From positions 1 through 50,765 of the forward strand of contig JAEEYG010000084.1 in the NCBI GenBank assembly GCA_016291695.1: DNA of 50,765 nt, written 5' to 3'. The notes beneath the pieces are model-generated. The model searched no databases, had not been told where the DNA came from, and was given only the letters and a program-made list of their open reading frames with translations. The position numbers and the translations under genes were made by a program. Of this stretch, positions 24,558-32,293 are shown one piece after another (the stretch's first letter is position 1; the number at the start of each line of letters is the position of its first letter). Source of the DNA: Clostridia bacterium (GTDB lineage Bacteria; Bacillota; Clostridia; TANB77; UBA1234).

Positions 24558-26079
24558 ATAATTCAATAATCGCTTTTGCAACTCTTATTCCGTCAATGCT
24601 TGCCGTCATTATGCCTCCAGCATATCCCGCTCCTTCTCCGCAAGGATATAGCCCCATAATATTTGAACTCATTTTTTCATCTCTAATTATTCTGACAGGT
24701 GAAGAACTTCTAGTCTCTGGTCCCGTAAGCATTGCGTTGTTAATAAAACCTTTGATTTTATTATTAAAATAGATTAATCCTTGTTCCATTGTGTCATTTA
24801 CAAAGCCTGGGAAAAGCTCGTGCAAATCGCATTTTTTCGTGCCAGGCAAATATGTAGGCATAATAGTTGCTTCTTCGCTTTCCATACGAAGATAGTCACT
24901 TACTTGCTGTGCAGGAGCACTATAGTCACTGCCTCCAAGCATAAATGCTTTTTCCTCAATCTTTTTTTGAAATTCTAGTCCACTTAATGGATTGTTTCCA
25001 ATCATATAATCTTCTGGATTAACATTTACTAGAATTGCACTATTTGCGTTTTTGCCATCTCTTTTATGATTACTCATACCGTTTGTAACTATGGTACCTT
25101 CCGAAGATGATGAAGCTATAACTTCTCCTCCTGGGCACATGCAAAATGTGTAACAAGTTCTATTTGTTTTTTCATCATGATAAACAAGTTTATACTCTGC
25201 AGGTGGGAGTTTTAGCTTTGTAACCTCTCCATATTGTGCTTTATTTATAAAATCTTGAGAATGCTCAATTCTAGCACCAACAGAAAAAGGCTTAGGTTCC
25301 ATTTTTATTTCAAGTTGATATAATCTTTCAAATGTGCTCCTTGCACTATGTCCAATAGCAAGTACAACATCATTTGTTTTAATTTTGCTTCCATCTTGCA
25401 AAATCACACCAGTGATTTTGTTATTATTTATCTCAAAATCAACAACTTTAGTGTTAAATCTAACATCTGTTCCTAGCCTAATAAGCTCATTTCTAATGTT
25501 TTTAATAACTTCTCTTAATATGTCTGTCCCTATATGTGGCTTTGATAAATACATTATCTCTTCAGGCGCACCAAACTTAACAAATGTTTCTAAAACGCAT
25601 TTATTATATGCGGAATTAACATTTGTAGTAAGTTTTCCATCAGAAAAAGTTCCGGCTCCGCCTTCACCAAATTGAACATTAGATAGCGGATTAAGTTTAC
25701 GATTATTGATAAATTCTTCTACGTCTTTTACCCTTTCATCAATAGAAGCTCCTTGTTCTAGTAAAATCGGATTATAGCCATTCAAAGCTAAAACATACGT
25801 GGCAAATAGTCCTGCCGGGCCTGCTCCAACAATAACAGGACGCAAAGTCAAATTCTTTTTTCCCTCAACTATTAGTTCATTTAGTTTGCTTTCTTCCTTT
25901 TCGTTTATGCTAATTGAATAGTTGTAATGAACATTAGTCTTATCCCTTGCATCTATTGATTTTTTAATTATTTTCCAGCATTTAACTTTTGAAATATCGA
26001 TTTTGTTCTTCTTGCAGGCAATTTCTAAAACCATATTATTAGGAATATCATCGTATATTTTAATGTTAGATAATAACAT
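24556..26079 (-). CDS. FAD-dependent dehydrogenase of the COG2509 type
   Basis: 507 residues. Rossmann FAD-binding motif VIVGAGPAGLFATYVLALNG at about 82-101, preceded by an 80-residue N-terminal domain typical of this family. Other signatures are FGEGGAGTFSDGKLTT near 142-157, CMCPGGEVIASSSSEGTIVTNGMS near 312-335, and the C-terminal YPCGEGAGYAGGIMTASIDG that closes the FAD site. The family is widespread in Firmicutes and described as uncharacterised NAD(FAD)-utilising dehydrogenases; the substrate is unknown. ATG at 26079 behind AGAGGTG. It follows cysS but a hairpin separates them, and it ends in its own terminator, so it may be a separate unit. Length is normal for the family. Confidence 0.9.
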   Translation of the reverse strand: MLLSNIKIYDDIPNNMVLEIACKKNKIDISKVKCWKIIKKSIDARDKTNVHYNYSISINEKEESKLNELIVEGKKNLTLRPVIVGAGPAGLFATYVLALNGYNPILLEQGASIDERVKDVEEFINNRKLNPLSNVQFGEGGAGTFSDGKLTTNVNSAYNKCVLETFVKFGAPEEIMYLSKPHIGTDILREVIKNIRNELIRLGTDVRFNTKVVDFEINNNKITGVILQDGSKIKTNDVVLAIGHSARSTFERLYQLEIKMEPKPFSVGARIEHSQDFINKAQYGEVTKLKLPPAEYKLVYHDEKTNRTCYTFCMCPGGEVIASSSSEGTIVTNGMSNHKRDGKNANSAILVNVNPEDYMIGNNPLSGLEFQKKIEEKAFMLGGSDYSAPAQQVSDYLRMESEEATIMPTYLPGTKKCDLHELFPGFVNDTMEQGLIYFNNKIKGFINNAMLTGPETRSSSPVRIIRDEKMSSNIMGLYPCGEGAGYAGGIMTASIDGIRVAKAIIEL

Positions 26080-26099
26080 CTTTCACCTCTGCACTAATT

Positions 26100-26126
26100 A
26101 AAGAGGTTGTCTTTTGGCAACCTCTT
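26100..26126 (-). terminator. Hairpin after cysS
   Basis: Inverted repeat AAGAGGTTG / CAACCTCTT with a short loop just after the cysS stop codon. The minus-strand sequence after it (TTTAATTAG) is only weakly T-rich, so termination may be partial and the dehydrogenase gene could be partly read through. Confidence 0.6.
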
Positions 26127-26132
26127 AATCTT

Positions 26133-27587
26133 TTATAATAAATCTTTAATCTCCCATGTTGTTCCTTCTTTTGAATCAAGAAGTGCAATTCCAGCTTCGT
26201 CAAGTTCTTTTCGAACTCTATCAGCCGTTTCATAGTCTTTCTGCTCTTTGGCTAGTTTTCTTTCCTCAATCTTTGCCATAATTTCATCAGGTTTTATAGA
26301 TAATCTATTTAAGTATTTATTCTTTAAGTCACTCATAAACTCTTCTGGAGTTTCTTCAAAAACAGAAAGAATATTGTATAGTTTAATAATCCTATCTGCT
26401 AGCGGAGCTAACACTGCATATTTCTCCTCTGTGCTCTTCTTTTTGTCTGAAAGAATTAAGTTTACATTTCTCATTGTGACAAATAAGTTAGCGTATGCTT
26501 CAGCAGTATTAAAGTCATCATCCATAGCCTCAGCAAAACTCTTTTCTAATTCGTCAGCAAGTGAATTATCTAGCTTTGTATTTTCACTTAAGCCCATGCT
26601 CTCAAGTTTTTTAATCTCTGCAAGCGTCTTATAGAAGTAATACATGTGCTTTTCTGCTTGCAAAAACTCTTCGTCGTTACAGTCAACTGTACTTGAATAA
26701 TGTTTTTGCATAAGCATATATTTAATTACTTCCTTGTTATACTTAGCCAAAGCGTCTTTTACAGTAAGAGAATTACCTAATGACTTGCTCATCTTTTGAC
26801 CATTTATTGTGATTAAACCATTGTGAATCCAATACTTTGCGAACCTTTTTCCCGTAAGTGCTTCTGTTTGAGCAATTTCATTTTCATGGTGAGGGAATAT
26901 TAAATCTTTCCCGCCTCCATGAATATCTATTTGCTCTCCTAAATATCTTAAGTTCATCGCAGAGCACTCAATATGCCAGCCTGGTCTACCCTTTCCCCAA
27001 GGAGAATCCCAAGAAATCTCTCCTTCTTTTGCTGACTTCCAAAGTGCAAAGTCTAAAGGATCTCTTTTGCCTTCTTCGACTTCTTTTCTTACACCATTTA
27101 GCATGTCGTCAGGATTTCTCTTAGAAAGCTTTCCATATTCTGGAAAACTCTTAACACTAAAATAAACGTCACCCCTAGGCGAAGGATAAGCGTAACCTTT
27201 TTCTATTAGTTTGCTAACGAATTCAATAATGTTTTCAATGTTCTCAGATGCCTTTGGTTCAACATCTGGTCTTTTAACGCCTAAAAGATCTAGAACTCTA
27301 TCTACTTCCATTATTCTGTCTTGTGAATACTCAAGTGCGTTAATTCCTAGTTGATTTGCACGAGCAATAATTTTGTCATCAACATCAGTAAAATTGCGAA
27401 CATACTTAACATTATAGCCCTTGTATATTAAATAACGTCTAATAATATCAAATGTAACTGCTTGCTTTGCGTGGCCCATATGACAATCATCATACACCGT
27501 AATTCCGCATGCATACATTTTAACGTCTTTCGCATTCATTGGCTCAAATTCTTCTTTTGTTTTGGACATAGAATTGTGTATCTTCAT
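26133..27587 (-). CDS. cysS: Cysteine--tRNA ligase
   Basis: 484 residues, full length. Class I synthetase that charges tRNA-Cys. HIGH-type signature HMGHA in DDCHMGHAKQAV near residues 36-40. KMSKS is present as QKMSKSLGNSL near 265. Zinc ligands: the CGIT Cys near residue 28, then Cys in WHIECSAM and HHE in FPHHENEIAQ. A C-terminal helical anticodon-binding part contains the usual KEQKDYETADRVRKELDEAGI. ATG at 27587 with GGAGG six bases upstream. It is the third gene of a run with gtrA-like and SLH genes, with gaps of 26 bases, suggesting co-transcription. No T-box was seen upstream of this run. Confidence 0.97.
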   Translation of the reverse strand: MKIHNSMSKTKEEFEPMNAKDVKMYACGITVYDDCHMGHAKQAVTFDIIRRYLIYKGYNVKYVRNFTDVDDKIIARANQLGINALEYSQDRIMEVDRVLDLLGVKRPDVEPKASENIENIIEFVSKLIEKGYAYPSPRGDVYFSVKSFPEYGKLSKRNPDDMLNGVRKEVEEGKRDPLDFALWKSAKEGEISWDSPWGKGRPGWHIECSAMNLRYLGEQIDIHGGGKDLIFPHHENEIAQTEALTGKRFAKYWIHNGLITINGQKMSKSLGNSLTVKDALAKYNKEVIKYMLMQKHYSSTVDCNDEEFLQAEKHMYYFYKTLAEIKKLESMGLSENTKLDNSLADELEKSFAEAMDDDFNTAEAYANLFVTMRNVNLILSDKKKSTEEKYAVLAPLADRIIKLYNILSVFEETPEEFMSDLKNKYLNRLSIKPDEIMAKIEERKLAKEQKDYETADRVRKELDEAGIALLDSKEGTTWEIKDLL

Positions 27588-27613
27588 GTCATACCTCCTT
27601 AAAAAAATATATT

Positions 27614-28342
27614 TTAGTACACTCTCATAAGAGCGCGTGCTACCTCGGCTCTAGTCATATTACTGTATGGTTTTAAATCAATTTTGTCTGTTGTATTGTC
27701 CATATTTTCAAGTAATCTATATTTTGCTGCATGCAAAACATATTCTTTTTGTTCTTCGGTTAACGTACTAATATCCGAATAGTTAGGCATTTTACCATCA
27801 GTAAACTTTTCCTTTCCTTTCATGTTAATGTGAATTTTTGATAAAATCGTTATAACTTCAATTCGAGTAATAGGGTCTTCAACGTTGTCAACATTTATTT
27901 CACCATGATTCAAAACCCCTTGCATCTCAGCAATAGCGATATATTTAGCAGTATAATGATTAAATGGAGTCGGGATATTATATGAGTCTATTCTGTTAAA
28001 ACCTTCTTTATTGTTAATTCCTAATGCTAGGCTAATAGCAAGTTTAATAAAGTCTCCTTTAGCAATTGAATCATTTGGTCTAAAGGTTCCGTCGCTATAT
28101 CCTTCTATTATTCCGATTTCGCTACCTTTTAAAATCTCATTAATGGCAAAATTGTTATAATATCCAGGTATTTTGTTCCTAACATATAACTGCTTGCCAT
28201 CTTTTGACTTTGCTAAAGTTTGAAGGTCTGAAAATCTATATTCGTCAGTCTTATCTACTACACTTTTTGTAGAATAAATCTTTCCAAATGCAAAGCTACA
28301 AATAATTGCAATAGCAAAAATAAATACTATTATTTTTTTCAT
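27614..28342 (-). CDS. Secreted SLH-domain protein
   Basis: 242 residues with a signal peptide (MKKIIVFIFAIAIICSFAFG). S-layer homology repeats follow: one at about 70-115 (EIGIIEGYSDGTFRPNDSIAKGDFIKLAISLAL), a second at about 130-175 (AIAEMQGVLNH ... DPITRIEVITILSKI), and a third near the C-terminus (KYRLLENMDN ... LKPYSNMTRAEVARALMRVY). SLH repeats bind pyruvylated secondary cell-wall polymer, so the protein is probably wall-attached. It carries little besides the SLH repeats, so it may act as an anchor or wall-polymer binder. The gene lies 26 bases after the gtrA-like gene and 26 before cysS. Confidence 0.92.
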   Translation of the reverse strand: MKKIIVFIFAIAIICSFAFGKIYSTKSVVDKTDEYRFSDLQTLAKSKDGKQLYVRNKIPGYYNNFAINEILKGSEIGIIEGYSDGTFRPNDSIAKGDFIKLAISLALGINNKEGFNRIDSYNIPTPFNHYTAKYIAIAEMQGVLNHGEINVDNVEDPITRIEVITILSKIHINMKGKEKFTDGKMPNYSDISTLTEEQKEYVLHAAKYRLLENMDNTTDKIDLKPYSNMTRAEVARALMRVY

Positions 28343-28368
28343 AATACCACTCCTAAATAATTCTTTTG

Positions 28369-28887
28369 TTATTTTGTATTTTTTCCATCCTTAGCTTTAA
28401 AAACAAATAGCTTGCTGAAAACATAGTTCAAAATAATTACGACTATCTGTATAATCGTTTTAACAAGCATTTCATTAAATCCTAGCAATGAAGCAAATAT
28501 GAAAAACACTACCATGTCAAACACGAAAGTGCTTGCCCTTGCTGCTGAAAATTTAAGGAATTCTTTGAACTTGTTCTTTTCATCACTAACAAAAACGTAC
28601 TCGCTATTTAAAAAATAAGCTACTACTATGCTAAGAACTATAGAAATAAAATTTGATACGTTCTCATTAAGTGGAGTTTGAAGCAATAAGTAGAATAAAG
28701 CAAGGCAAAAAATCGTTGTAAGAACTCCACAAATTAAGTACTTAGTTAAATGAACTATCTTTTCTTTATCTTTAAAAAGCCCTGTTATTTTTTGAAAAGG
28801 CTCTTTTTCATCAAAAAATTTAAAAATGCTTAAATTAGTGATAAATTCGAAGAATTTACCTAAAACACTATCCATTGTTATTTTCAT
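28369..28887 (-). CDS. GtrA-family membrane protein
   Basis: 172 residues from the ATG at 28887; a GTG three codons upstream (28896) is an alternative start. After a 45-residue cytoplasmic N-terminus come four hydrophobic helices: YLICGVLTTIFCLALFYLLL, NFISIVLSIVVAYFLNSEYVF, ASTFVFDMVVFFIFASLLGF and LVKTIIQIVVIILNYVFSKLFVF. The N....SK..VF ending after the last helix is the classic GtrA/DPMS pattern. GtrA-like proteins help move lipid-linked sugars across the membrane for wall or surface polymer glycosylation. The adjacent SLH protein fits a surface-polymer role. First gene of the gtrA-SLH-cysS run. Confidence 0.9.
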   Translation of the reverse strand: MKITMDSVLGKFFEFITNLSIFKFFDEKEPFQKITGLFKDKEKIVHLTKYLICGVLTTIFCLALFYLLLQTPLNENVSNFISIVLSIVVAYFLNSEYVFVSDEKNKFKEFLKFSAARASTFVFDMVVFFIFASLLGFNEMLVKTIIQIVVIILNYVFSKLFVFKAKDGKNTK

Positions 28888-28948
28888 ACACTTCACCCAA
28901 ATACCATTTTACATATAGGATTTATAGACCATATTTTACCATAAATAA

Positions 28949-28977
28949 TTGCTAAATTAAACAAGAAATAGTAAAAT
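28949..28977 (+). promoter_or_regulatory. Candidate promoter of the HD-domain gene
   Basis: TTGCTA (28949-28954), 17-base spacer, TAAAAT (28972-28977), about 40 bases before the ATG at 29019. Confidence 0.6.
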
Positions 28978-29018
28978 AGTACGAAATCCGCCAGATTAAG
29001 GAAGAAAAGGGGGCTAAT

Positions 29019-29492
29019 ATGGCTTCAGGAACAATTGCAAGCATTGCAATAAAAAGGACATTTTTCGATTATATTGTCAAAAAAGACTTTTTTCCCGAAC
29101 TAAAAAAAGAGCTTATGAAGTATAATCAACATGGCTCTACAAGCATATATAAGCATTCTAGAAATGTCGCATACAATGCATTTTTATTTGCAAAGAAGCA
29201 TAAATTAAATATAAACTATGATGAATTAATAGAAGCTATTTTTTGCCATGACTTTTTTATGTATGATTGGCATGAAGGAGGTTCAGATCACAGGTTGCAT
29301 GGTTTCACGCATGCCCACACTGCAGCTTTAAATGCAAAAAAATACTGTAATCTAAATGAACATGAACTCTCTATTATAGAATCTCACATGTGGCCTTTAA
29401 ATATCACTAAAGTGCCAAAAAGCAAAGAGGCTTGGCTTCTTTGCCTAGCAGATAAGAAAGTTGCATTAGCAGAAACTTTACACAGAAGATAG
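29019..29492 (+). CDS. HD-domain hydrolase
   Basis: 157 residues. The metal-binding HD motif is in IFCHDFFMYDWHE near residues 72-84, with an upstream His in IYKHSRNVAYNAF near residue 45 and further His in GFTHAHTAA and ESHMWP. This order (H...HD...H..H...D) is the HD superfamily phosphohydrolase layout. The late Asp is in LCLADKKVALAE. Related small HD proteins are common in Clostridia; their substrate is unknown. ATG at 29019 behind AAGGGGG. It stands alone on the plus strand, with its own promoter, upstream of tRNA-Gln. A short AGTATAAAT/ATTTATACT hairpin follows at 29491-29513. Confidence 0.88.
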   Translation: MASGTIASIAIKRTFFDYIVKKDFFPELKKELMKYNQHGSTSIYKHSRNVAYNAFLFAKKHKLNINYDELIEAIFCHDFFMYDWHEGGSDHRLHGFTHAHTAALNAKKYCNLNEHELSIIESHMWPLNITKVPKSKEAWLLCLADKKVALAETLHRR

Positions 29493-29500
29493 TATAAATC

Positions 29501-29529
29501 TTGTATTTATACTATTTTCGTGCTAAAAT
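29501..29529 (+). promoter_or_regulatory. Candidate tRNA-Gln promoter
   Basis: TTGTAT (29501-29506), 17-base spacer, TAAAAT (29524-29529), 19 bases before the first base of the tRNA. Confidence 0.65.
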
Positions 29530-29548
29530 TTACTCTGCAAGTATAAAT

Positions 29549-29624
29549 TCGGGTGTCGCCAAGTGGTAAGGCAATCGGCTCTGACCCGATCAGTACGTGG
29601 GTTCGAATCCTACCACCCGAGCCA
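29549..29624 (+). tRNA. tRNA-Gln (anticodon CTG)
   Basis: Full cloverleaf by eye: acceptor TCGGGTG / CACCCGA (7 bp), D arm GCC-AAGTGGTAA-GGC, anticodon arm ATCGG-CTCTGAC-CCGAT with anticodon CTG, T arm GTGGG-TTCGAAT-CCTAC, discriminator G and encoded CCA. The variable loop is 6 bases, one more than usual for Gln. A terminator hairpin follows directly. Copies of the 3' end recur at 29867-29883 and, inverted, at 31325-31342. Confidence 0.95.
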
Positions 29625-29630
29625 TCGAGA

Positions 29631-29656
29631 AACTCCCCTTTTAAGGGGAGTTTTTT
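29631..29656 (+). terminator. Terminator after tRNA-Gln
   Basis: Perfect 10-bp stem AACTCCCCTT / AAGGGGAGTT with a 2-base loop and six T, seven bases after the tRNA CCA end. Confidence 0.92.
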
Positions 29657-29717
29657 GATGGCATGATTGAAAGAATTCGAACACAAAGAAGACCTAGCAC
29701 GAAGTGCGACGGGCTTC

Positions 29718-29771
29718 GGGTTCGCATTGCGAAGCAATCTGCGAGCCTTTGGCGAGCATATCCTACCACCC
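29718..29771 (+). repeat. tRNA-Gln-derived repeat, copy 1
   Basis: Starts with the T-arm sequence GGGTTCG, continues with the small hairpin ATTGCGAAGCAAT and about 20 more bases, and ends with the tRNA 3' part ATCCTACCACCC. The acceptor end after CACCC is lost. No coding function; apparent frames here are by-products of the repeat. Confidence 0.75.
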
Positions 29772-29796
29772 TACCTTATTTTTTGAACCCACGTAC

Positions 29797-29883
29797 AAGA
29801 CAACGAGCAAAGCGACGTTGGCTTCGGGTTCGCATTGCGAAGCAATCTGCGACCAAAGGGAGCATATCCTACCACCCGAGCCA
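29797..29883 (+). repeat. tRNA-Gln-derived repeat, copy 2
   Basis: Same unit as copy 1 but with the complete 3' end ATCCTACCACCCGAGCCA. It is preceded by GAACCCACGTAC, the reverse complement of part of the tRNA T arm, and by CGAGCAAAGCGA, which is shared with copy 3. Confidence 0.8.
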
Positions 29884-29929
29884 CAATAAAAAACCAGTAG
29901 CAATGCTACTGGTTTTTTATTGTGGCTCG
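29877..29929. terminator. Perfect 26-bp inverted repeat overlapping the duplicated tRNA end
   Basis: Arms 29877-29902 and 29904-29929 are exact reverse complements with a 1-base loop. The inner part (CCAGTAGCA / TGCTACTGG flanked by A6 and T6) is a bidirectional terminator. The outer part is CGAGCCA, the tRNA acceptor end. The stretch from 29930 to 30040 is AT-rich and holds nothing that I recognise. Confidence 0.9.
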
Positions 29930-30040
29930 ATTTATACATCCGTTTACGAAAAATCGAGGGTATATCAAAAATTTAGTTATATAATTTAATCTCTATAAAT
30001 TAATATTAGCTTTAAAATATTTTTTACAATAAAGCTGATC

Positions 30041-30919
30041 TTATTTTTTTAGACGTGATATTGTTAACCAATCATCAACGCTTCTTTCAATCGATTTAGG
30101 TATACCAGCAAACATTATTTTTCCATCTAATTTGTATTCGTATCGGATGTTATCAATATCAACTTCTTTTGAGAAGTCTGATATTCCAACATATTCTATT
30201 GAATGCTCAATTGTATTATCTACATTCCTATTAGTAACAGTATAATCAACCAATACCGTGTCATCGCCAAGCATTGGATCATCTTTAACCTCTATTATTT
30301 TTCCTCCATCAAGATAAGTTTCTTCTTGTTCATGCAAAATCAATTTATTATTTTCGATTTCCCAAGTTCCTTTTTTAGCAATAACCCTTTCATTCATAGT
30401 ATAATCAGATATAACCCAAAAATAAGTATTATCAGATGAAAAATAGTACATATCCGGCATACCACCACCAAAACCGCCTGGGGTATCACAGTGATAGGAG
30501 TCTGTTACAAACCAATAATTATCATTTAATATAAATGTTAAATCAATATCTTTATCTAATACATTTTTACCTTTACCCGTATTACGATCTATAGCATACC
30601 AATCGGAGGTTAAAGTTCCATCTATTCCAATATCATACAAGTGAATATTAACAATGTTACCATTTTCACTGTCTATTTCGACATACTCAGGAATGTACTC
30701 TCCTCGTGCTTCACGATATTTTTTCACCATTTCAATTAATTGTTCATTAGTATAAGAGTCTTTTACCGTATTCGTATTAGGCTCTTTTTGTTGCTGATTA
30801 TCCGCAACAACCTCTGGTACATTATTAACGTTATTGTGTACATCTTCATTCTTACCACAACCGGCTAATATCAATACAGATATTAAAGATACTATTAATA
30901 ATACTTTTTTCATATACAT
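30041..30919 (-). CDS. Lipoprotein of unknown function
   Basis: 292 residues with a lipoprotein signal: hydrophobic VLLIVSLISVLILAGC, with lipobox LAGC and Cys at 21. An Asn/Asp-rich linker (NEDVHNNVNNV) follows, then a mature domain with several Trp, Tyr and Asp residues (TSDWYAIDRNTG, NDNYWFVTDSYHCDTPGGFGGGMPDMYYF, ISDYTMNERVIAKKGTWEIENNKLILHEQEET). The TWEIENNKLIL pattern resembles the beta strands of lipocalin-like lipoproteins. Start ATG 30919 with GGAGG only four bases upstream; a second ATG two codons on (30913) has a ten-base spacing and may be used instead. It lies alone between the two clusters of tRNA-derived repeats, so it may be cargo of a decayed insertion. No defined function. 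Confidence 0.83.
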   Translation of the reverse strand: MYMKKVLLIVSLISVLILAGCGKNEDVHNNVNNVPEVVADNQQQKEPNTNTVKDSYTNEQLIEMVKKYREARGEYIPEYVEIDSENGNIVNIHLYDIGIDGTLTSDWYAIDRNTGKGKNVLDKDIDLTFILNDNYWFVTDSYHCDTPGGFGGGMPDMYYFSSDNTYFWVISDYTMNERVIAKKGTWEIENNKLILHEQEETYLDGGKIIEVKDDPMLGDDTVLVDYTVTNRNVDNTIEHSIEYVGISDFSKEVDIDNIRYEYKLDGKIMFAGIPKSIERSVDDWLTISRLKK

Positions 30920-30963
30920 TAATCCTCCAATTATTATTTTTACATTTCTATTAATATTAAAAT

Positions 30964-31071
30964 TTACATTGCAACTCTTTTTACTCTTATGGCCTCAATT
31001 TTTCTTTCAACTTCATCAGCACTAACATTAATCTCTTTAATTCTTTCTTCGATGGTCATATCTTTTGCCAT
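30964..31071 (-). CDS. Short 35-residue frame, possible gene fragment
   Basis: Minus-strand frame MAKDMTIEERIKEINVSADE... ending VKRVAM, charged and helical. No convincing ribosome binding site. It is probably a remnant, or a very small gene; it lies in an accessory patch with other broken frames. Low confidence. Confidence 0.3.
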   Translation of the reverse strand: MAKDMTIEERIKEINVSADEVERKIEAIRVKRVAM

Positions 31072-31088
31072 TTCATAATGACATTATC

Positions 31089-31206
31089 TTAATTTATGAT
31101 TGGATACTTATTGGCTAAATTTCCAACATAGAAGTACTCATGCCCATTTAATCTTTGAACGTAATTCATCTGTCATATTGATTTCTTTAATTATTATGGC
31201 TATCAT
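31089..31206 (-). pseudogene. Frameshifted short gene
   Basis: ATG at 31206 has a strong AAAGGAGG ahead of it. The frame reads MIAIIIKEINMTDELR and then stops at 31138. Another frame takes over and reads VQRLNGHEYFYVGNLANKYP before stopping at 31089. A strong start followed by a shift suggests a decayed small gene of about 38 residues. The parent is not recognised. Confidence 0.4.
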
Positions 31207-31257
31207 ATCACCACAACCTCCTTTTTTCAAGATTTATAGAGGTTTAAGCTATAAACA

Positions 31258-31291
31258 CAAAAAAGATAGTCTAGATTAAACTAAACTATCT
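31258..31291 (-). terminator. Terminator-like hairpin downstream of repeat copy 3
   Basis: Minus-strand AGATAGT / ACTATCT around a 14-base loop, followed by TTTTTTG. It would end a minus-strand transcript coming through repeat copy 3, although no gene is visible there. Confidence 0.6.
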
Positions 31292-31324
31292 CGTTTGTAA
31301 TTTCTGTTCGACGAAATCACCTTA

Positions 31325-31412
31325 TGGCTCGGGTAGTAGGATATGCTCGTTTCACTCGCAGATTGCTTCGCAATGCGAACCCCAATCCAACTCGCTTTGC
31401 TCGTTGTCTTGT
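31325..31412 (-). repeat. tRNA-Gln-derived repeat, copy 3 (inverted)
   Basis: Reverse-strand copy of the unit at 29797-29883. It shares CGAGCAAAGCGA, GGGTTCGCATTGCGAAGCAA and the end ATCCTACTACCCGAGCCA, with one change in the tRNA part. Farther upstream on the same strand (31420-31440) is another T-arm-like stretch, TACGTGGGTTCGAATC. Confidence 0.8.
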
Positions 31413-31495
31413 GCTTGTGTGATTCGAACCCACGTACAAGACAAGTTGCAATAATGGGACTTTCAATGGACGTCCCCAAGTCCAATTGAAAACGC

Positions 31496-31524
31496 TTGAA
31501 TTTATGTCAACTTTTTGATATAAT
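31496..31524 (+). promoter_or_regulatory. Promoter of the P-loop gene
   Basis: TTGAAT (31496-31501), 17-base spacer, TATAAT (31519-31524) with an extended TGA before it. A 32-base imperfect hairpin (31460-31491) lies just upstream. Confidence 0.75.
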
Positions 31525-31599
31525 TCTTGTGTAATTATCTTTCTACTCTTCTTCTACTCTCGCAACTCGCTAATACATACATTAAGGAGGAGAAAATTC

Positions 31600-32145
31600 A
31601 TGAAACACATCATAGTAGCTGGCGCTCCTCGGTCTGGAAAAACTACTATCTCTCGAGAGATGACCTATCTGGGATATGTCCACTATCGGCTTGATAGCAT
31701 CAAGAGGGCTGTTTTCTCTATCTTTTGCCCTGACATTCATGATTGGCACAAGGCCAGTAAAGTTACCGTGCAAATCATTGAAAAGTTGGTAGACGACAAT
31801 GACCAAGAGTCTTCGAGGATGGAATACTTCATCTTTGATACCCCGCATATTTATCCAGAAGATGTTAAGCACTTGGACAGAAACAAGTACCTTATCATTT
31901 TCCTTGGATACACTGACGTGGGTGTTGAAGAAAAAGTAGAGCACATCTTAAGTCACGATGCAGCTTCCTGCTGGACTCAAAAGCTTCCGCGAGAAAAGCT
32001 TGTCTCTCTTGTGGAAGGGAACATTGAGTTTAGTAAGGAAATCGCTGAGCAATGTTCAGAATATGACATTCCCTACTTTGACGTGAGTCATAACATTTCG
32101 CTACAGTTAGCCAGGGTTAAGCGGTACATTGAAGTTAATTCATAA
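31600..32145 (+). CDS. P-loop NTPase/kinase-like protein in a single-gene unit
   Basis: 181 residues. Walker A GAPRSGKTT at residues 8-16, at the very start after one beta strand (MKHIIVA), is the layout of small nucleotide or nucleoside kinases and zeta-toxin-like phosphotransferases. YFIFDTPHIYP near 85-95 may be the Walker B strand. The LID-like part (VEEKVEHILSH ... WTQKLPREKL) is charged. The substrate cannot be named. ATG at 31600 with AAGGAGGAG upstream; promoter and terminator of its own. Base use is richer in G/C (25 of 60 at 31801-31860) than in most neighbours, like the three other orphan units but less extreme. No antitoxin-like partner gene is next to it. Confidence 0.8.
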   Translation: MKHIIVAGAPRSGKTTISREMTYLGYVHYRLDSIKRAVFSIFCPDIHDWHKASKVTVQIIEKLVDDNDQESSRMEYFIFDTPHIYPEDVKHLDRNKYLIIFLGYTDVGVEEKVEHILSHDAASCWTQKLPREKLVSLVEGNIEFSKEIAEQCSEYDIPYFDVSHNISLQLARVKRYIEVNS

Positions 32146-32156
32146 CTTTATTCATA

Positions 32157-32192
32157 AAAGCCACTAGTTCATAAACGAGCTGGTGGTTTTTT
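32157..32192 (+). terminator. Terminator of the P-loop gene
   Basis: GCCACTAG...CTGGTGG stem with an AT-rich loop, followed by six T, 12 bases after the stop codon. Confidence 0.85.
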
Positions 32193-32293
32193 GCATGTCT
32201 TATTTCCTTTATTATTATTTTTAATTATGATAAAAATATATGGAAAGGTTTTAATTATATTGAACTAATGATTTTTAATAATACGTATGATAG

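Noticed and set aside
29663-29989. Plus-strand frame of 108 codons over the tRNA-derived repeats
   Set aside because: It is made of repeat units and a terminator; its apparent internal protein repeat only mirrors the DNA repeat.
31300-31485. Possible second tRNA gene on the minus strand
   Set aside because: Only T-arm and acceptor 3' sequences are present; no D arm, anticodon arm or 5' acceptor strand can be drawn.
31582-31944. Minus-strand frame opposite the P-loop gene
   Set aside because: The plus-strand gene has a Walker A motif, ribosome binding site, promoter and terminator; the antisense frame has none.
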